A stretch of DNA of 64,000 nucleotides from Torymus aiolomorphi (GCA_036365515.1 CM070876.1:176924478-176988477), one strand, 5' to 3'. Positions 33,801-48,586 are shown, numbered from the stretch's first letter. A program made the numbers and translations. Notes: generated by a model from the sequence alone, not told the origin.

Positions 33801-36800
33801 AAAAAATAATTTTCAAAAATTTTCAGATATTGCAAAAATCATAGCGCCAATCGAAAGAGCAGCGCAAAATACCCCTATATATGAATTTTGGCTAAATTTG
33901 GAGAAAAAAATTTTTCTTCGTTTATTGGGATATAATGCGTTGAAAATCGCTCAAAAATACCAAATTTCAATTTTCTCAGCCTACTAGTCACAATACCCGT
34001 CTATATCATCCTGTTCTAGTGGATGGAATATCCTTTGGGGTCGAAGGACCTAGCGGAGATGAGCAATTTTGAAAAATGTTCTACATTTCATCGTTTATTT
34101 GGGCCAAATCGACTTCAAATCGCTTGAAACCCCAAAATATCCATTTTTTAATCCCACCAATCACTATTCGCGACTATTTTTTTCCGCTCTATCGAATGGA
34201 AAAGGTTTTAGGGCCGTAGAGCCAATAGGAAAAAAATAATTTTCAAAAATTTTCAGATATTGCAAAAATCATAGCGCCAATCGAAAGAGCAGCGCAAAAT
34301 ACCCCTATATATGAATTTTGGCTAATTATGGAGAAAAAAATTTTTCTTCGTTTATTGGGATATAATGCGTTGAAACTCGCTCAAAAATACCAAATTTCAA
34401 TTTTCTCAGCCTACTAGTCACAATACCCGTCTATATCATCCTGTTCTAGTGGATGGAATATCCTTTGGGGTCGAAGGACCTAGCGGAGATGAGCAATTTT
34501 GAAAAATGTTCTACATTTCATCGTTTATTTGGGCCAAATCGACTTCAAATCGATTGAAACCCCCAAAATATCCATTTTTTAATCCCACCAATCACTATAC
34601 GCGACTATTTTTTTCCGCTCTATCGAATGGAAAAGGTTTTAGGGCCGTAGAGCCAATAGGAAAAAAATAATTTTCAAAAATTTTCAGATATTGCAAAAAT
34701 CATAGCGCCAATCGAAAGAGCAGCGCAAAATACCCCTATATATGAATTTTGGCTAAATTTGGAGAAAAAAATTTTTCTTCGTTTATTGGGATATAATGCG
34801 TTGAAAATCGCTCAAAAATACCAAATTTCAATTTTCTCAGCCTACTAGTCACAATACCCGTCTATATCATCCTGTTCAGTGGATGGAATATCCTTTGGGG
34901 TCGAAGGACCTAGCGGAGATGAGCAATTTTGAAAAATGTTCTACATTTCATCGTTTATTTGGGCCAAATCGACTTCAAATCGCTTGAAACCCCCAAAATA
35001 TCCATTTTTTAATCCCACCAATCACTATACGCGACTATTTTTTTCCGCTCTATCGAATGGAAAAGGTTTTAGGGCCGTAGAGCCAATAGGAAAAAATAAT
35101 TTTCAAAAATTTTCAGATATTGCAAAAATCATAGCGCCAATCGAAAGAGCAGCGCAAAATACCCCTATATATGAATTTTGGCTAAATTTGGAGAAAAAAA
35201 TTTTTCTTCGTTTATTGGGATATAATGCGTTGAAAATCGCTCAAAAATACCAAATTTCAATTTTCTCAGCCTACTAGTCACAATACCCGTCTATATCATC
35301 CTGTTCTAGTGGATGGAATATCCTTTGGGGTCGAAGGACCTAGCGGAGATGAGCAATTTTGAAAAATGTTCTACATTTCATCGTTTATTTGGGCCAAATC
35401 GACTTCAAATCGCTTGAAACCTCAAAATATCCATTTTTTAATCCCACCAATCACTATACGCGACTATTTTTTTCCGCTCTATCGAATGGAAAAGGTTTTA
35501 GGGCCGTACAGTCAATAGGGAAAAAATAATTTTCAAAAATTTTCAGATATTGCAAAAATCATAGCGCCAATCGAAAGAGCAGCGCAAAATACCCCTATAT
35601 ATGAATTTTGGCTAAATTTGGAGGAAAAAATTTTTCTTCGTTTATTGGGATATAATGCGTTGAAAATCGCTCAAAAATACCAAATTTCAATTTTCTCAGC
35701 CTACTAGTCACAATACCCGTCTATATCATCCTGTTCTAGTGGATGGAATATCCTTTGGGGTCGAAGGACCTAGCGGAGATGAGCAATTTTGAAAAATGTT
35801 CTACATTTCATCGTTTATTTGGGCCTAATCGACTTCAAATCGATTGAAACCCCAAAATATCCATTTTTTAATCCCCCCAATCACTATACGCGACTATTTT
35901 TTTCCGCTCTATCGAATGGAAAAGGTTTTAGGGCCGTAGAGCCAATAGGGAAAAAATAATTTTCAAAAATTTTCAGATATTGCAAAAATCATAGCGCCAA
36001 TCGAAAGAGCAGCGCAAAATACCCCTATATATGAATTTTGGCTAAATTTGGAGAAAAAAATTTTTCTTCGTTTATTGGGATATAATGCGTTGAAAATCGC
36101 TCAAAAATACCAAATTTCAATTTTCTCAGCCTACTAGTCACAATACCCGTCTATATCATCCTGTTCTAGTGGATGGAATATCCTTTGGGGTCGAAGGACC
36201 TAGCGGAGATGAGCAATTTTGAAAAATGTTCTACATTTCATCGTTTATTTGGGCCAAATCGACTTCAAATCGCTTGAAACCCCCAAAATATCCATTTTTT
36301 AATCCCACCAATCACTATACGCGACTATTTTTTTCCGCTCTATCGAATGGAAAAGGTTTTAGGGCCGTAGAGCCAATAGGAAAAAAAATAATTTTCAAAA
36401 ATTTTCAGATATTGCAAAAATCATAGCGCCAATCGAAAGAGCAGCGCAAAATACCCCTATATATGAATTTTGGCTAAATTTGGAGAAAAAAATTTTTCTT
36501 CGTTTATTGGGATATAATGCGTTGAAAATCGCTCAAAAATACCAAATTTCAATTTTCTCAGCCTACTAGTCACAATACCCGTCTATATCATCCTGTTCTA
36601 GTGGATGGAATATCCTTTGGGGTCGAAGGACCTAGCGGAGATGAGCAATTTTGAAAAATGTTCTACATTTCATCGTTTATTTGGGCCAAATCGACTTCAA
36701 ATCGCTTGAAACCCCAAAATATCCATTTTTTAATCCCACCAATCACTATACGCGACTATTTTTTTCCGCTCTATCGAATGGAAAAGGTTTTAGGGCCGTA

Positions 36801-39800
36801 GAGCCAATAGGAAAAAAATAATTTTCAAAAATTTTCAGATATTGCAAAAATCATAGCGCCAATCGAAAGAGCAGCGAAAAATACCCCTATATATGAATTT
36901 TGGCTAAATTTGGAGAAAAAAATTTTTCTTCGTTTATTGGGATATAATGCGTTGAAAATCGCTCAAAAATACCAAATTTCAATTTTCTCAGCCTACTAGT
37001 CACAATACCCGTCTATATCATCCTGTTCTAGTGGATGGAATATCCTTTGGGGTCGAAGGACCTAGCGGAGATGAGCAATTTTGAAAAATGTTCTACATTT
37101 CATCGTTTATTTGGGCCTAATCGACTTCAAATCGATTGAAACCCCCAAAATATCCATTTTTTAATCCCACCAATCACTATACGCGACTATTTTTTTCCGC
37201 TCTATCGAATGGAAAAGGTTTTAGGGCCGTAGAGCCAATAGGAAAAAAATAATTTTCAAAAATTTTCAGATATTGCAAAAATCATAGCGCCAATCGAAAG
37301 AGCAGCGCAAAATACCCCTATATATGAATTTTGGCTAAATTTGGAGAAAAAAATTTTTCTTCGTTTATTGGGATATAATGCGTTGAAAATCGCTCAAAAA
37401 TACCAAATTTCAATTTTCTCAGCCTACTAGTCACAATACCCGTCTATATCATCCTGTTCTAGTGGATGGAATATCCTTTGGGGTCGAAGGACCTAGCGGA
37501 GATGAGCAATTTTGAAAAATGTTCTACATTTCATCGTTTATTTGGGCCAAATCGACTTCAAATCGCTTGAAACCCCCAAAATATCCATTTTTTAATCCCA
37601 CCAATCACTATACGCGACTATTTTTTTCCGCTCTATCGAATGGAAAAGGTTTTAGGGCCGTAGAGCCAATAGGAAAAAAATAATTTTCAAAAATTTTCAG
37701 ATATTGCAAAAATCATAGCGCCAATCGAAAGAGCAGCGCAAAATACCCCTATATATGAATTTTGGCTAAATTTGGAGAAAAAAATTTTTCTTCGTTTATT
37801 GGGATATAATGCGTTGAAAATCGCTCAAAAATACCAAATTTCAATTTTCTCAGCCTACTAGTCACAATACCCGTCTATATCATCCTGTTCTAGTGGATGG
37901 AATATCCTTTGGGGTCGAAGGACCTAGCGGAGATGAGCAATTTTGAAAAATGTTCTACATTTCATCGTTTATTTGGGCCAAATCGACTTCAAATCGCTTG
38001 AAACCCCAAAATATCCATTTTTAATCCCACCAATCACTATACGCGACTATTTTTTTCCGCTCTATCGAATGGAAAAGGTTTTAGGGCCGTAGAGCCAATA
38101 GGAAAAAATAATTTTCAAAAATTTTCAGATATTGCAAAAATCATAGCGCCAATCGAAAGAGCAGCGCAAAATACCCCTATATATGAATTTTGGCTAAATT
38201 TGGAGAAAAAAATTTTTCTTCGTTTATTGGGATATAATGCGTTGAAAATCGCTCAAAAATACCAAATTTCAATTTTCTCAGCCTACTAGTCACAATACCC
38301 GTCTATATCATCCTGTTCTAGTGGATGGAATATCCTTTGGGGTCGAAGGACCTAGCGGAGATGAGCAATTTTGAAAAATGTTCTACATTTCATCGTTTAT
38401 TTGGGCCAAATCGACTTCAAATCGCTTGAAACCCCCAAAATATCCATTTTTTAATCCCACCAATCACTATACGCGACTATTTTTTCCGCTCTATCGAATG
38501 GAAAAGGTTTTAGGGCCGTAGAGCCAATAGGAAAAAATAATTTTCAAAAATTTTCAGATATTGCAAAAATCATAGCGCCAATCGAAAGAGCAGCGCAAAA
38601 TACCCCTATATATGAATTTTGGCTAAATTTGGAGAAAAAAATTTTTCTTCGTTTATTGGGATATAATGCGTTGAAAATCGCTCAAAAATACCAAATTTCA
38701 ATTTTCTCAGCCTACTAGTCACAATACCCGTCTATATCATCCTGTTCTAGTGGATGGAATATCCTTTGGGGTCGAAGGACCTAGCGGAGATGAGCAATTT
38801 TGAAAAATGTTCTACATTTCATCGTTTATTTGGGCCTAATCGACTTCAAATCGATTGAAACCCCCAAAATATCCATTTTTTAATCCCACCAATCACTATA
38901 CGCGACTATTTTTTTCCGCTCTATCGAATGGAAAAGGTTTTAGGGCCGTAGAGCCAATAGGAAAAAATAATTTTCAAAAATTTTCAGATATTGCAAAAAT
39001 CATAGCGCCAATCGAAAGAGCAGCGCAAAATACCCCTATATATGAATTTTGGCTAAATTTGGAGAAAAAATTTTTCTTCGTTTATTGGGATATAATGCGT
39101 TGAAAATCGCTCAAAAATACCAAATTTCAATTTTCTCAGCCTACTAGTCACAATACCCGTCTATATCATCCTGTTCTAGTGGATGGAATATCCTTTGGGG
39201 TCGAAGGACCTAGCGGAGATGAGCAATTTTGAAAAATGTTCTACATTTCATCGTTTATTTGGGCCAAATCGACTTCAAATCGCTTGAAACCCCCAAAATA
39301 TCCATTTTTTAATCCCACCAATCACTATACGCGACTATTTTTTTCCGCTCTATCGAATGGAAAAGGTTTTAGGGCCGTAGACACAATAGGAAAAAAATAA
39401 TTTTCAAAAATTTTCAGATATTGCAAAAATCATAGCGCCAATCGAAAGAGCAGCGCAAAATACCCCTATATATGAATTTTGGCTAAATTTGGAGAAAAAA
39501 ATTTTTCTTCGTTTATTGGGATATAATGCGTTGAAAATCGCTCAAAAATACCAAATTTCAATTTTCTCAGCCTACTAGTCACAATACCCGTCTATATCAT
39601 CCTGTTCTAGTGGATGGAATATCCTTTGGGGTCGAAGGACCTAGCGGAGATGAGCAATTTTGAAAAATGTTCTACATTTCATCGTTTATTTGGGCCTAAT
39701 CGACTTCAAATCGATTGAAACCCCAAAATATCCATTTTTTAATCCCACCAATCACTATACGCGACTATTTTTTTCCGCTCTATCGAATGGAAAAGGTTTT

Positions 39801-42800
39801 AGGGCCGTAGAGCCAATATAGGAAAAAATAATTTTCAAAAATTTTCAGATATTGCAAAAATCATAGCGCCAATCGAAAGAGCAGCGCAAAATACCCCTAT
39901 ATATGAATTTTGGCTAAATTTGGAGAAAAAAATTTTTCTTCGTTTATTGGGATATAATGCGTTGAAAATCGCTCAAAAATACCAAATTTCAATTTTCTCA
40001 GCCTACTAGTCACAATACCCGTCTATATCATCCTGTTCTAGTGGATGGAATATCCTTTGGGGTCGAAGGACCTAGCGGAGATGAGCAATTTTGAAAAATG
40101 TTCTACATTTCATCGTTTATTTGGGCCTAATCGACTTCAAATCGATTGAAACCCCCAAAATATCCATTTTTTAATCCCACCAATCACTATACGCGACTAT
40201 TTTTTTCCGCTCTATCGAATGGAAAAGGTTTTAGGGCCGTAGAGCCAATAGGAAAAAATAATTTTCAAAAATTTTCAGATATTGCAAAAATCATAGCGCC
40301 AATCGAAAGAGCAGCGCAAAATACCCCTATATATGAATTTTGGCTAAATTTGGAGAAAAAAATTTTTCTTCGTTTATTGGGATATAATGCGTTGAAAATC
40401 GCTCAAAAATACCAAATTTCAATTTTCTCAGCCTACTAGTCACAATACCCGTCTATATCATCCTGTTCTAGTGGATGGAATATCCTTTGGGGTCGAAGGA
40501 CCTAGCGGAGATGAGCAATTTTGAAAAATGTTCTACATTTCATCGTTTATTTGGGCCAAATCGACTTCAAATCGCTTGAAACCCCTAAATATCCATTTTT
40601 TAATCCCACCAATCACTATACGCGACTATTTTTTTCCGCTCTATCGAATGGAAAAGGTTTTAGGGCCGTAGGGGCAATAGGAAAAAATAATTTTCAAAAA
40701 TTTTCAGATATTGCAAAAATCATAGCGCCAATCGAAAGAGCAGCGCAAAATACCCCTATATATGAATTTTGGCTAAATTTGGAGAAAAAAATTTTTCTTC
40801 GTTTATTGGGATATAATGCGTTGAAAATCGCTCAAAAATACCAAATTTCAATTTTCTCAGCCTACTAGTCACAATACCCGTCTATATCATCCTGTTCTAG
40901 TGGATGGAATATCCTTTGGGGTCGAAGGACCTAGCGGAGATGAGCAATTTTGAAAAATGTTCTACATTTCATCGTTTATTTGGGCCAAATCGACTTCAAA
41001 TCGCTTGAAACCCCCAAAATATCCATTTTTTAATCCCACCAATCACTATACGCGACTATTTTTTTCCGCTCTATCGAATGGAAAAGGTTTTAGGGCCGTA
41101 GAGCCAATAGGAAAAAAATAATTTTCAAAAATTTTCAGATATTGCAAAAATCATAGCGCCAATCGAAAGAGCAGCGCAAAATACCCCTATATATGAATTT
41201 TGGCTAAATTTGGAGAAAAAAATTTTTCTTCGTTTATTGGGATATAATGCGTTGAAAATCGCTCAAAAATACCAAATTTCAATTTTCTCAGCCTACTAGT
41301 CACAATACCCGACTATATCATCCTGCTCTAGTGGATGGAATATCCTTTGGGGTCGAAGGACCTAGCGGAGATGAGCAATTTTGAAAAATGTTCTACATTT
41401 CATCGTTTATTTGGGCCTAATCGACTTCAAATCGATTGAAACCCCCAAAATATCCATTTTTTAATCCCACCAATCACTATACGCGTCTATTTTTTTCCGC
41501 TCTATCGAATGGAAAAGGTTTTAGGGCCGTAGAGCCAATAGGAAAAAAATAATTTTCAAAAATTTTCAGATATTGCAAAAATCATAGCGCCAATCGAAAG
41601 AGCAGCGCAAAATACCCCTATATATGAATTTTGGCTAAATTTGGAGAAAAAAATTTTTCTTCGTTTATTGGGATATAATGCGTTGAAAATCGCTCAAAAA
41701 TACCAAATTTCAATTTTCTCAGCCTACTAGTCACAATACCCGTCTATATCATCCTGTTCTAGTGGATGGAATATCCTTTGGGGTCGAAGGACCTAGCGGA
41801 GATGAGCAATTTTGAAAAATGTTCTACATTTCATCGTTTATTTGGGCCAAATCGACTTCAAATCGCTTGAAACCCCAAAATATCCATTTTTTAATCCCAC
41901 CAATCACTATACGCGACTATTTTTTTCCGCTCTATCGAATGGAAAAGGTTTTAGGGCCGTAGAGCCAATAGGAAAAAAATAATTTTCAAAAATTTTCAGA
42001 TATTGCAAAAATCATAGCGCCAATCGAAAGAGCAGCGCAAAATACCCCTATATATGAATTTTGGCTAAATTTGGAGAAAAAAATTTTTCTTCGTTTATTG
42101 GGATATAATGCGTTGAAAATCGCTCAAAAATACCAAATTTCAATTTTCTCAGCCTACTAGTCACAATACCCGTCTATATCATCCTGTTCTAGTGGATGGA
42201 ATATCCTTTGGGGTCGAAGGACCTAGCGGAGATGAGCAATTTTGAAAAATGTTCTACATTTCATCGTTTATTTGGGCCTAATCGACTTCAAATCGATTGA
42301 AACCCCCAAAATATCCATTTTTTAATCCCACCAATCACTATACGCGACTATTTTTTTCCGCTCTATCGAATGGAAAAGGTTTTAGGGCCGTAGAGCCAAT
42401 AGGAAAAAAATAATTTTCAAAAATTTTCAGATATTGCAAAAATCATAGCGCCAATCGAAAGAGCAGCGCAAAATACCCCTATATATGAATTTTGGCTAAA
42501 TTTGGAGAAAAAATTTTTCTTCGTTTATTGGGATATAATGCGTTGAAAATCGCTCAAAAATACCAAATTTCAATTTTCTCAGCCTACTAGTCACAATACC
42601 CGTCTATATCATCCTGTTCTAGTGGATGGAATATCCTTTGGGGTCGAAGGACCTAGCGGAGATGAGCAATTTTGAAAAATGTTCTACATTTCATCGTTTA
42701 TTTGGGCCAAATCGACTTCAAATCGCTTGAAACCCCAAAATATCCATTTTTTAATCCCACCAATCACTATACGCGACTATTTTTTTCCGCTCTATCGAAT

Positions 42801-45800
42801 GGAAAAGGTTTTAGGGCCGTAGAGCCAATAGGAAAAAATAATTTTCAAAAATTTTCAGATATTGCAAAAATCATAGCGCCAATCGAAAGAGCAGCGCAAA
42901 ATACCCCTATATATGAATTTTGGCTAAATTTGGAGAAAAAAATTTTTCTTCGTTTATTGGGATATAATGCGTTGAAAATCGCTCAAAAATACCAAATTTC
43001 AATTTTCTCAGCCTACTAGTCACAATACCCGTCTATATCATCCTGTTCTAGTGGATGGAATATCCTTTGGGGTCGAAGGACCTAGCGGAGATGAGCAATT
43101 TTGAAAAATGTTCTACATTTCATCGTTTATTTGGGCCAAATCGACTTCAAATCGATTGAAACCCCAAAATATCCATTTTTTAATCCCACCAATCACTATA
43201 CGCGACTATTTTTTTCCGCTCTATCGAATGGAAAAGGTTTTAGGGCCGTAGAGCCAATAGGAAAAAAATAATTTTCAAAAATTTTCAGATATTGCAAAAA
43301 TCATAGCGCCAATCGAAAGAGCAGCGCAAAATACCCCTATATATGAATTTTGGCTAAATTTGGAGAAAAAAATTTTTCTTCGTTTATTGGGATATAATGC
43401 GTTGAAAATCGCTCAAAAATACCAAATTTCAATTTTCTCAGCCTACTAGTCACAATACCCGACTATATCATCCTGCTCTAGTGGATGGAATATCCTTTGG
43501 GGTCGAAGGACCTAGCGGAGATGAGCAATTTTGAAAAATGTTCTACATTTCATCGTTTATTTGGGCCTAATCGACTTCAAATCGATTGAAACCCCCAAAA
43601 TATCCATTTTTTAATCCCACCAATCACTATACGCGTCTATTTTTTTCCGCTCTATCGAATGGAAAAGGTTTTAGGGCCGTAGAGCCAATAGGAAAAAAAT
43701 AATTTTCAAAAATTTTCAGATATTGCAAAAATCATAGCGCCAATCGAAAGAGCAGCGCAAAATACCCCTATATATGAATTTTGGCTAAATTTGGAGAAAA
43801 AATTTTTCTTCGTTTATTGGGATATAATGCGTTGAAAATCGCTCAAAAATACCAAATTTCAATTTTCTCAGCCTACTAGTCACAATACCCGTCTATATCA
43901 TCCTGTTCTAGTGGATGGAATATCCTTTGGGGTCGAAGGACCTAGCGGAGATGAGCAATTTTGAAAAATGTTCTACATTTCATCGTTTATTTGGGCCAAA
44001 TCGACTTCAAATCGCTTGAAACCCCCAAAATATCCATTTTTTAATCCCACCAATCACTATACGCGACTATTTTTTTCCGCTCTATCGAATGGAAAAGGTT
44101 TTAGGGCCGTAGAGCCAATAGGAAAAAAATAATTTTCAAAAATTTTCAGATATTGCAAAAATCATAGCGCCAATCGAAAGAGCAGCGCAAAATACCCCTA
44201 TATATGAATTTTGGCTAAATTTGGAGAAAAAAATTTTTCTTCGTTTATTGGGATATAATGCGTTGAAAATCGCTCAAAAATACCAAATTTCAATTTTCTC
44301 AGCCTACTAGTCACAATACCCGTCTATATCATCCTGTTCTAGTGGATGGAATATCCTTTGGGGTCGAAGGACCTAGCGGAGATGAGCAATTTTGAAAAAT
44401 GTTCTACATTTCATCGTTTATTTGGGCCTAATCGACTTCAAATCGATTGAAACCCCCAAATATCCATTTTTTAATCCCACCAATCACTATACGCGACTAT
44501 TTTTTTCCGCTCTATCGAATGGAAAAGGTTTTAGGGCCGTAGAGCCAATAGGAAAAAAATAATTTTCAAAAATTTTCAGATATTGCAAAAATCATAGCGC
44601 CAATCGAAAGAGCAGCGCAAAATACCCCTATATATGAATTTTGGCTAAATTTGGAGAAAAAAATTTTTCTTCGTTTATTGGGATATAATGCGTTGAAAAT
44701 CGCTCAAAAATACCAAATTTCAATTTTCTCAGCCTACTAGTCACAATACCCGACTATATCATCCTGCTCTAGTGGATGGAATATCCTTTGGGGTCGAAGG
44801 ACCTAGCGGAGATGAGCAATTTTGAAAAATGTTCTACATTTCATCGTTTATTTGGGCCTAATCGACTTCAAATCGATTGAAACCCCCAAAATATCCATTT
44901 TTTAATCCCACCAATCACTATACGCGTCTATTTTTTTCCGCTCTATCGAATGGAAAAGGTTTTAGGGCCGTAGAGCCAATAGGAAAAAATAATTTTCAAA
45001 AATTTTCAGATATTGCAAAAATCATAGCGCCAATCGAAAGAGCAGCGCAAAATACCCCTATATATGAATTTTGGCTAAATTTGGAGAAAAAAATTTTTCT
45101 TCGTTTATTGGGATATAATGCGTTGAAAATCGCTCAAAAATACCAAATTTCAATTTTCTCAGCCTACTAGTCACAATACCCGTCTATATCATCCTGTTCT
45201 AGTGGATGGAATATCCTTTGGGGTCGAAGGACCTAGCGGAGATGAGCAATTTTGAAAAATGTTCTACATTTCATCGTTTATTTGGGCCAAATCGACTTCA
45301 AATCGCTTGAAACCCCCAAAATATCCATTTTTAATCCCACCAATCACTATACGCGACTATTTTTTTCCGCTCTATCGAAAAGAAAAGGTCTTAGGGCCGT
45401 AGAGCCAATAGGAAAAAAATAATTTTCAAAAATTTTCAGATATTGCAAAAATCATAGCGCCAATCGAAAGAGCAGCGCAAAATACCCCTATATATGAATT
45501 TTGGCTAAATTTGGAGAAAAAAATTTTTCTTCGTTTATTGGGATATAATGCGTTGAAAATCGCTCAAAAATACCAAATTTCAATTTTCTCAGCCTACTAG
45601 TCACAATACCCGTCTATATCATCCTGTTCTAGTGGATGGAATATCCTTTGGGGTCGAAGGACCTAGCGGAGATGAGCAATTTTGAAAAATGTTCTACATT
45701 TCATCGTTTATTTGGGCCTAATCGACTTCAAATCGATTGAAACCCCTCAAAATATCCATTTTTTAATCCCACCAATCACTATACGCGACTATTTTTTTCC

Positions 45801-46224
45801 GCTCTATCGAATGGAAAAGGTTTTAGGGCCGTAGAGCCAATAGGAAAAAAATAATTTTCAAAAATTTTCAGATATTGCAAAATCATAGCGCCAATCGAAA
45901 GAGCAGCGCAAAATACCCCTATATATGAATTTTGGCTAAATTTGGAGAAAAAAATTTTTCTTCGTTTATTGGGATATAATGCGTTGAAAATCGCTCAAAA
46001 ATACCAAATTTCAATTTTCTCAGCCTACTAGTCACAATACCCGTCTATATCATCCTGTTCTAGTGGATGGAATATCCTTTGGGGTCGAAGGACCTAGCGG
46101 AGATGAGCAATTTTGAAAAATGTTCTACATTTCATCGTTTATTTGGGCCAAATCGACTTCAAATCGCTTGAAACCCCAAAATATCCATTTTTTAATCCCA
46201 CCAATCACTATACGCGACTATTTT

Positions 46225-46390
46225 TTTCCCCTCTATCGAATGGAAAAGGTTGTAGGGCCGTAGAGTCAATAGGAAAATAATAAATATCAAAAAATTCCAC
46301 ATAGTGCAAAAATCATAGCGCCAATCGAAAGAGCAGCGCGAAATACTACTATATATGAATTTTGGCTAAATTTGGAGAAAATTATTTTTC
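46225..46390. repeat. Locally diverged sat3 monomer
   Basis: A cluster of substitutions (AGGTTGTAGGGCC, AATAATAAATATC, CCACATAGTGC, ATACTACTATA, GAGAAAATTATTTTT) in one monomer while its neighbours are near-identical to consensus. Confidence 0.75.
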
Positions 46391-48321
46391 TTCGTTTATT
46401 GGGATATAATGCGTTGAAAATCGCTCAAAAATACCAAATTTCAATTTTCTCAGCCTACTAGTCACAATACCCGTCTATATCATCCTGTTCTAGTGGATGG
46501 AATATCCTTTGGGGTCGAAGGACCTAGCGGAGATGAGCAATTTTGAAAAATGTTCTACATTTCATCGTTTATTTGGGCCTAATCGACTTCAAATCGATTG
46601 AAACCCCCAAAATATCCATTTTTTAATCCCACCAATCACTATACGCGACTATTTTTTTCCGCTCTATCGAATGGAAAAGGTTTTAGGGCCGTAGAGCCAA
46701 TAGGAAAAAAATAATTTTCAAAAATTTTCAGATATTGCAAAAATCATAGCGCCAATCGAAAGAGCAGCGCAAAATACCCCTATATATGAATTTTGGCTAA
46801 ATTTGGAGAAAAAATTTTTCTTCGTTTATTGGGATATAATGCGTTGAAAATCGCTCAAAAATACCAAATTTCTATCTTCTCACCGTACTAGTCACAATAC
46901 CCGTCTATATCATCCTGTTCTAGTGGATGGAATATCCTTTGGGGTCGAAGGACCTAGCGGAGATGAGCAATTTTGAAAAATGTTCTACATTTCATCGTTT
47001 ATTTGGGCCTAATCGACTTCAAATCGATTGAAACCCCCAAATATCCATTTTTTAATCCCACCAATCACTATACGCGACTATTTTTTTCCGCTCTATCGAA
47101 TGGAAAAGGTTTTAGGGCCGTAGAGCCAATAGGAAAAAAATAATTTTCAAAAATTTTCAGATATTGCAAAAATCATAGCGCCAATCGAAAGAGCAGCGCA
47201 AAATACCCCTATATATGAATTTTGGCTAAATTTGGAGAAAAAAATTTTTCTTCGTTTATTGGGATATAATGCGTTGAAAATCGCTCAAAAATACCAAATT
47301 TCAATTTTCTCAGCCTACTAGTCACAATACCCGTCTATATCATCCTGTTCTAGTGGATGGAATATCCTTTGGGGTCGAAGGACCTAGCGGAGATGAGCAA
47401 TTTTGAAAAATGTTCTACATTTCATCGTTTATTTGGGCCAAATCGACTTCAAATCGCTTGAAACCCCAAAATATCCATTTTTTAATCCCACCAATCACTA
47501 TACGCGACTATTTTTTCCGCTCTATCGAATGGAAAAGGTTTTAGGGCCGTAGAGCCAATAGGAAAAAATAATTTTCAAAAATTTTCAGATATTGCAAAAA
47601 TCATAGCGCCAATCGAAAGAGCAGCGCAAAATACCCCTATATATGAATTTTGGCTAAATTTGGAGAAAAAAATTTTTCTTCGTTTATTGGGATATAATGC
47701 GTTGAAAATCGCTCAAAAATACCAAATTTCAATTTTCTCAGCCTACTAGTCACAATACCCGTCTATATCATCCTGTTCTAGTGGATGGAATATCCTTTGG
47801 GGTCGAAGGACCTAGCGGAGATGAGCAATTTTGAAAAATGTTCTACATTTCATCGTTTATTTGGGCCTAATCGACTTCAAATCGATTGAAAGCCGCAAAA
47901 TATCCATTTTTTAATCCCACCAATCACTATACGCGACTATTTTTTTCCGCTCTATCGAATGGAAAAGGTTTTAGGGCCGTAGAGCCAATAGGAAAAAAAT
48001 AATTTTCAAAAATTTTCAGATATTGCAAAAATCATAGCGCCAATCGAAAGAGCAGCGCAAAATACCCCTATATATGAATTTTGGCTAAATTTGGAGAAAA
48101 AAATTTTTCTTCGTTTATTGGGATATAATGCGTTGAAAATCGCTCAAAAATACCAAATTTCAATTTTCTCAGCCTACTAGTCACAATACCCGTCTATATC
48201 ATCCTGTTCTAGTGGATGGAATATCCTTTGGGGTCGAAGGACCTAGCGGAGATGAGCAATTTTGAAAAATGTTCTACATTTCATCGTTTATTTGGGCCTA
48301 ATCGACTTCAAATCGCTTGAA

Positions 48322-48586
48322 ACCCCCAAAATATCGAATGGAAAAGGTTTTAGGGCCGTAGAGCCAATAGGAAAAAAATAATTTTCAAAAATTTTCAGAT
48401 ATTGCAAAAATCATAGCGCCAATCGAAAGAGCAGCGCAAAATACCCCTATATATGAATTTTGGCTAAATTTGGAGAAAAAAATTTTTTTAGTTTAATGGG
48501 TTATACTCGGTTGAAAATCCCTCAAAAATACCAACTTTCAATTTTCTCAGGCTACTAGACACAATACCCGTCTATATCATCCTGTT
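48322..48586. repeat. Degenerate right edge of the sat3 array
   Basis: The last full monomer has a deletion of about 52 bases (AAAATATC joined to GAATGG) and the final 100 bases carry many substitutions (TTTTTTTAGTTTAATGGGTTAT). Edge decay suggests the true array end lies close to the gap. Confidence 0.75.

Larger units (their letters stand above)
25271..48586. repeat. sat3: 430-base satellite array, about 54 monomers
   Basis: Counting the marker CCCGTCTATATCATCCTG (or CCCGACTATATC) from 25291 to 48567 gives 54 intervals. Nearly all are 426-432 bases; exceptions are 543 at 30436-30979, about 437 at 31838-32275 and 378 for the last, deleted one. Monomers are almost identical, differing mainly in A/T-run length. 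Class 1 has GGGCCAAATCGACTTC...ATCGCTTG and class 2 has GGGCCTAATCGACTTC...ATCGATTG. The first monomer lacks about 55 bases. Frames of up to 115 codons (MKNVLHFIVYLGQ...) recur but are broken in most copies by run-length changes. Such a long homogeneous array is what centromeric or pericentromeric satellites look like. Confidence 0.97.

Noticed and set aside
25743..45170. Recurring reading frames of 60-115 codons (MKNVLHFIVYLGQ...) in the 430-base satellite, as a tandem gene family
   Set aside because: The frame exists only in monomers with particular A/T-run lengths and is broken in most others. Substitutions show no codon preference visible by eye. A sparse-stop satellite explains it.
25271..48586. 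CRISPR array
   Set aside because: Units are 430 bases with no short repeat/unique spacer alternation, and the sequence is eukaryotic.
25271..48586. CENP-B box in sat3
   Set aside because: No match to the TTCG....A..CGGG pattern was found in the consensus monomer. Centromere function is suggested only by array form.
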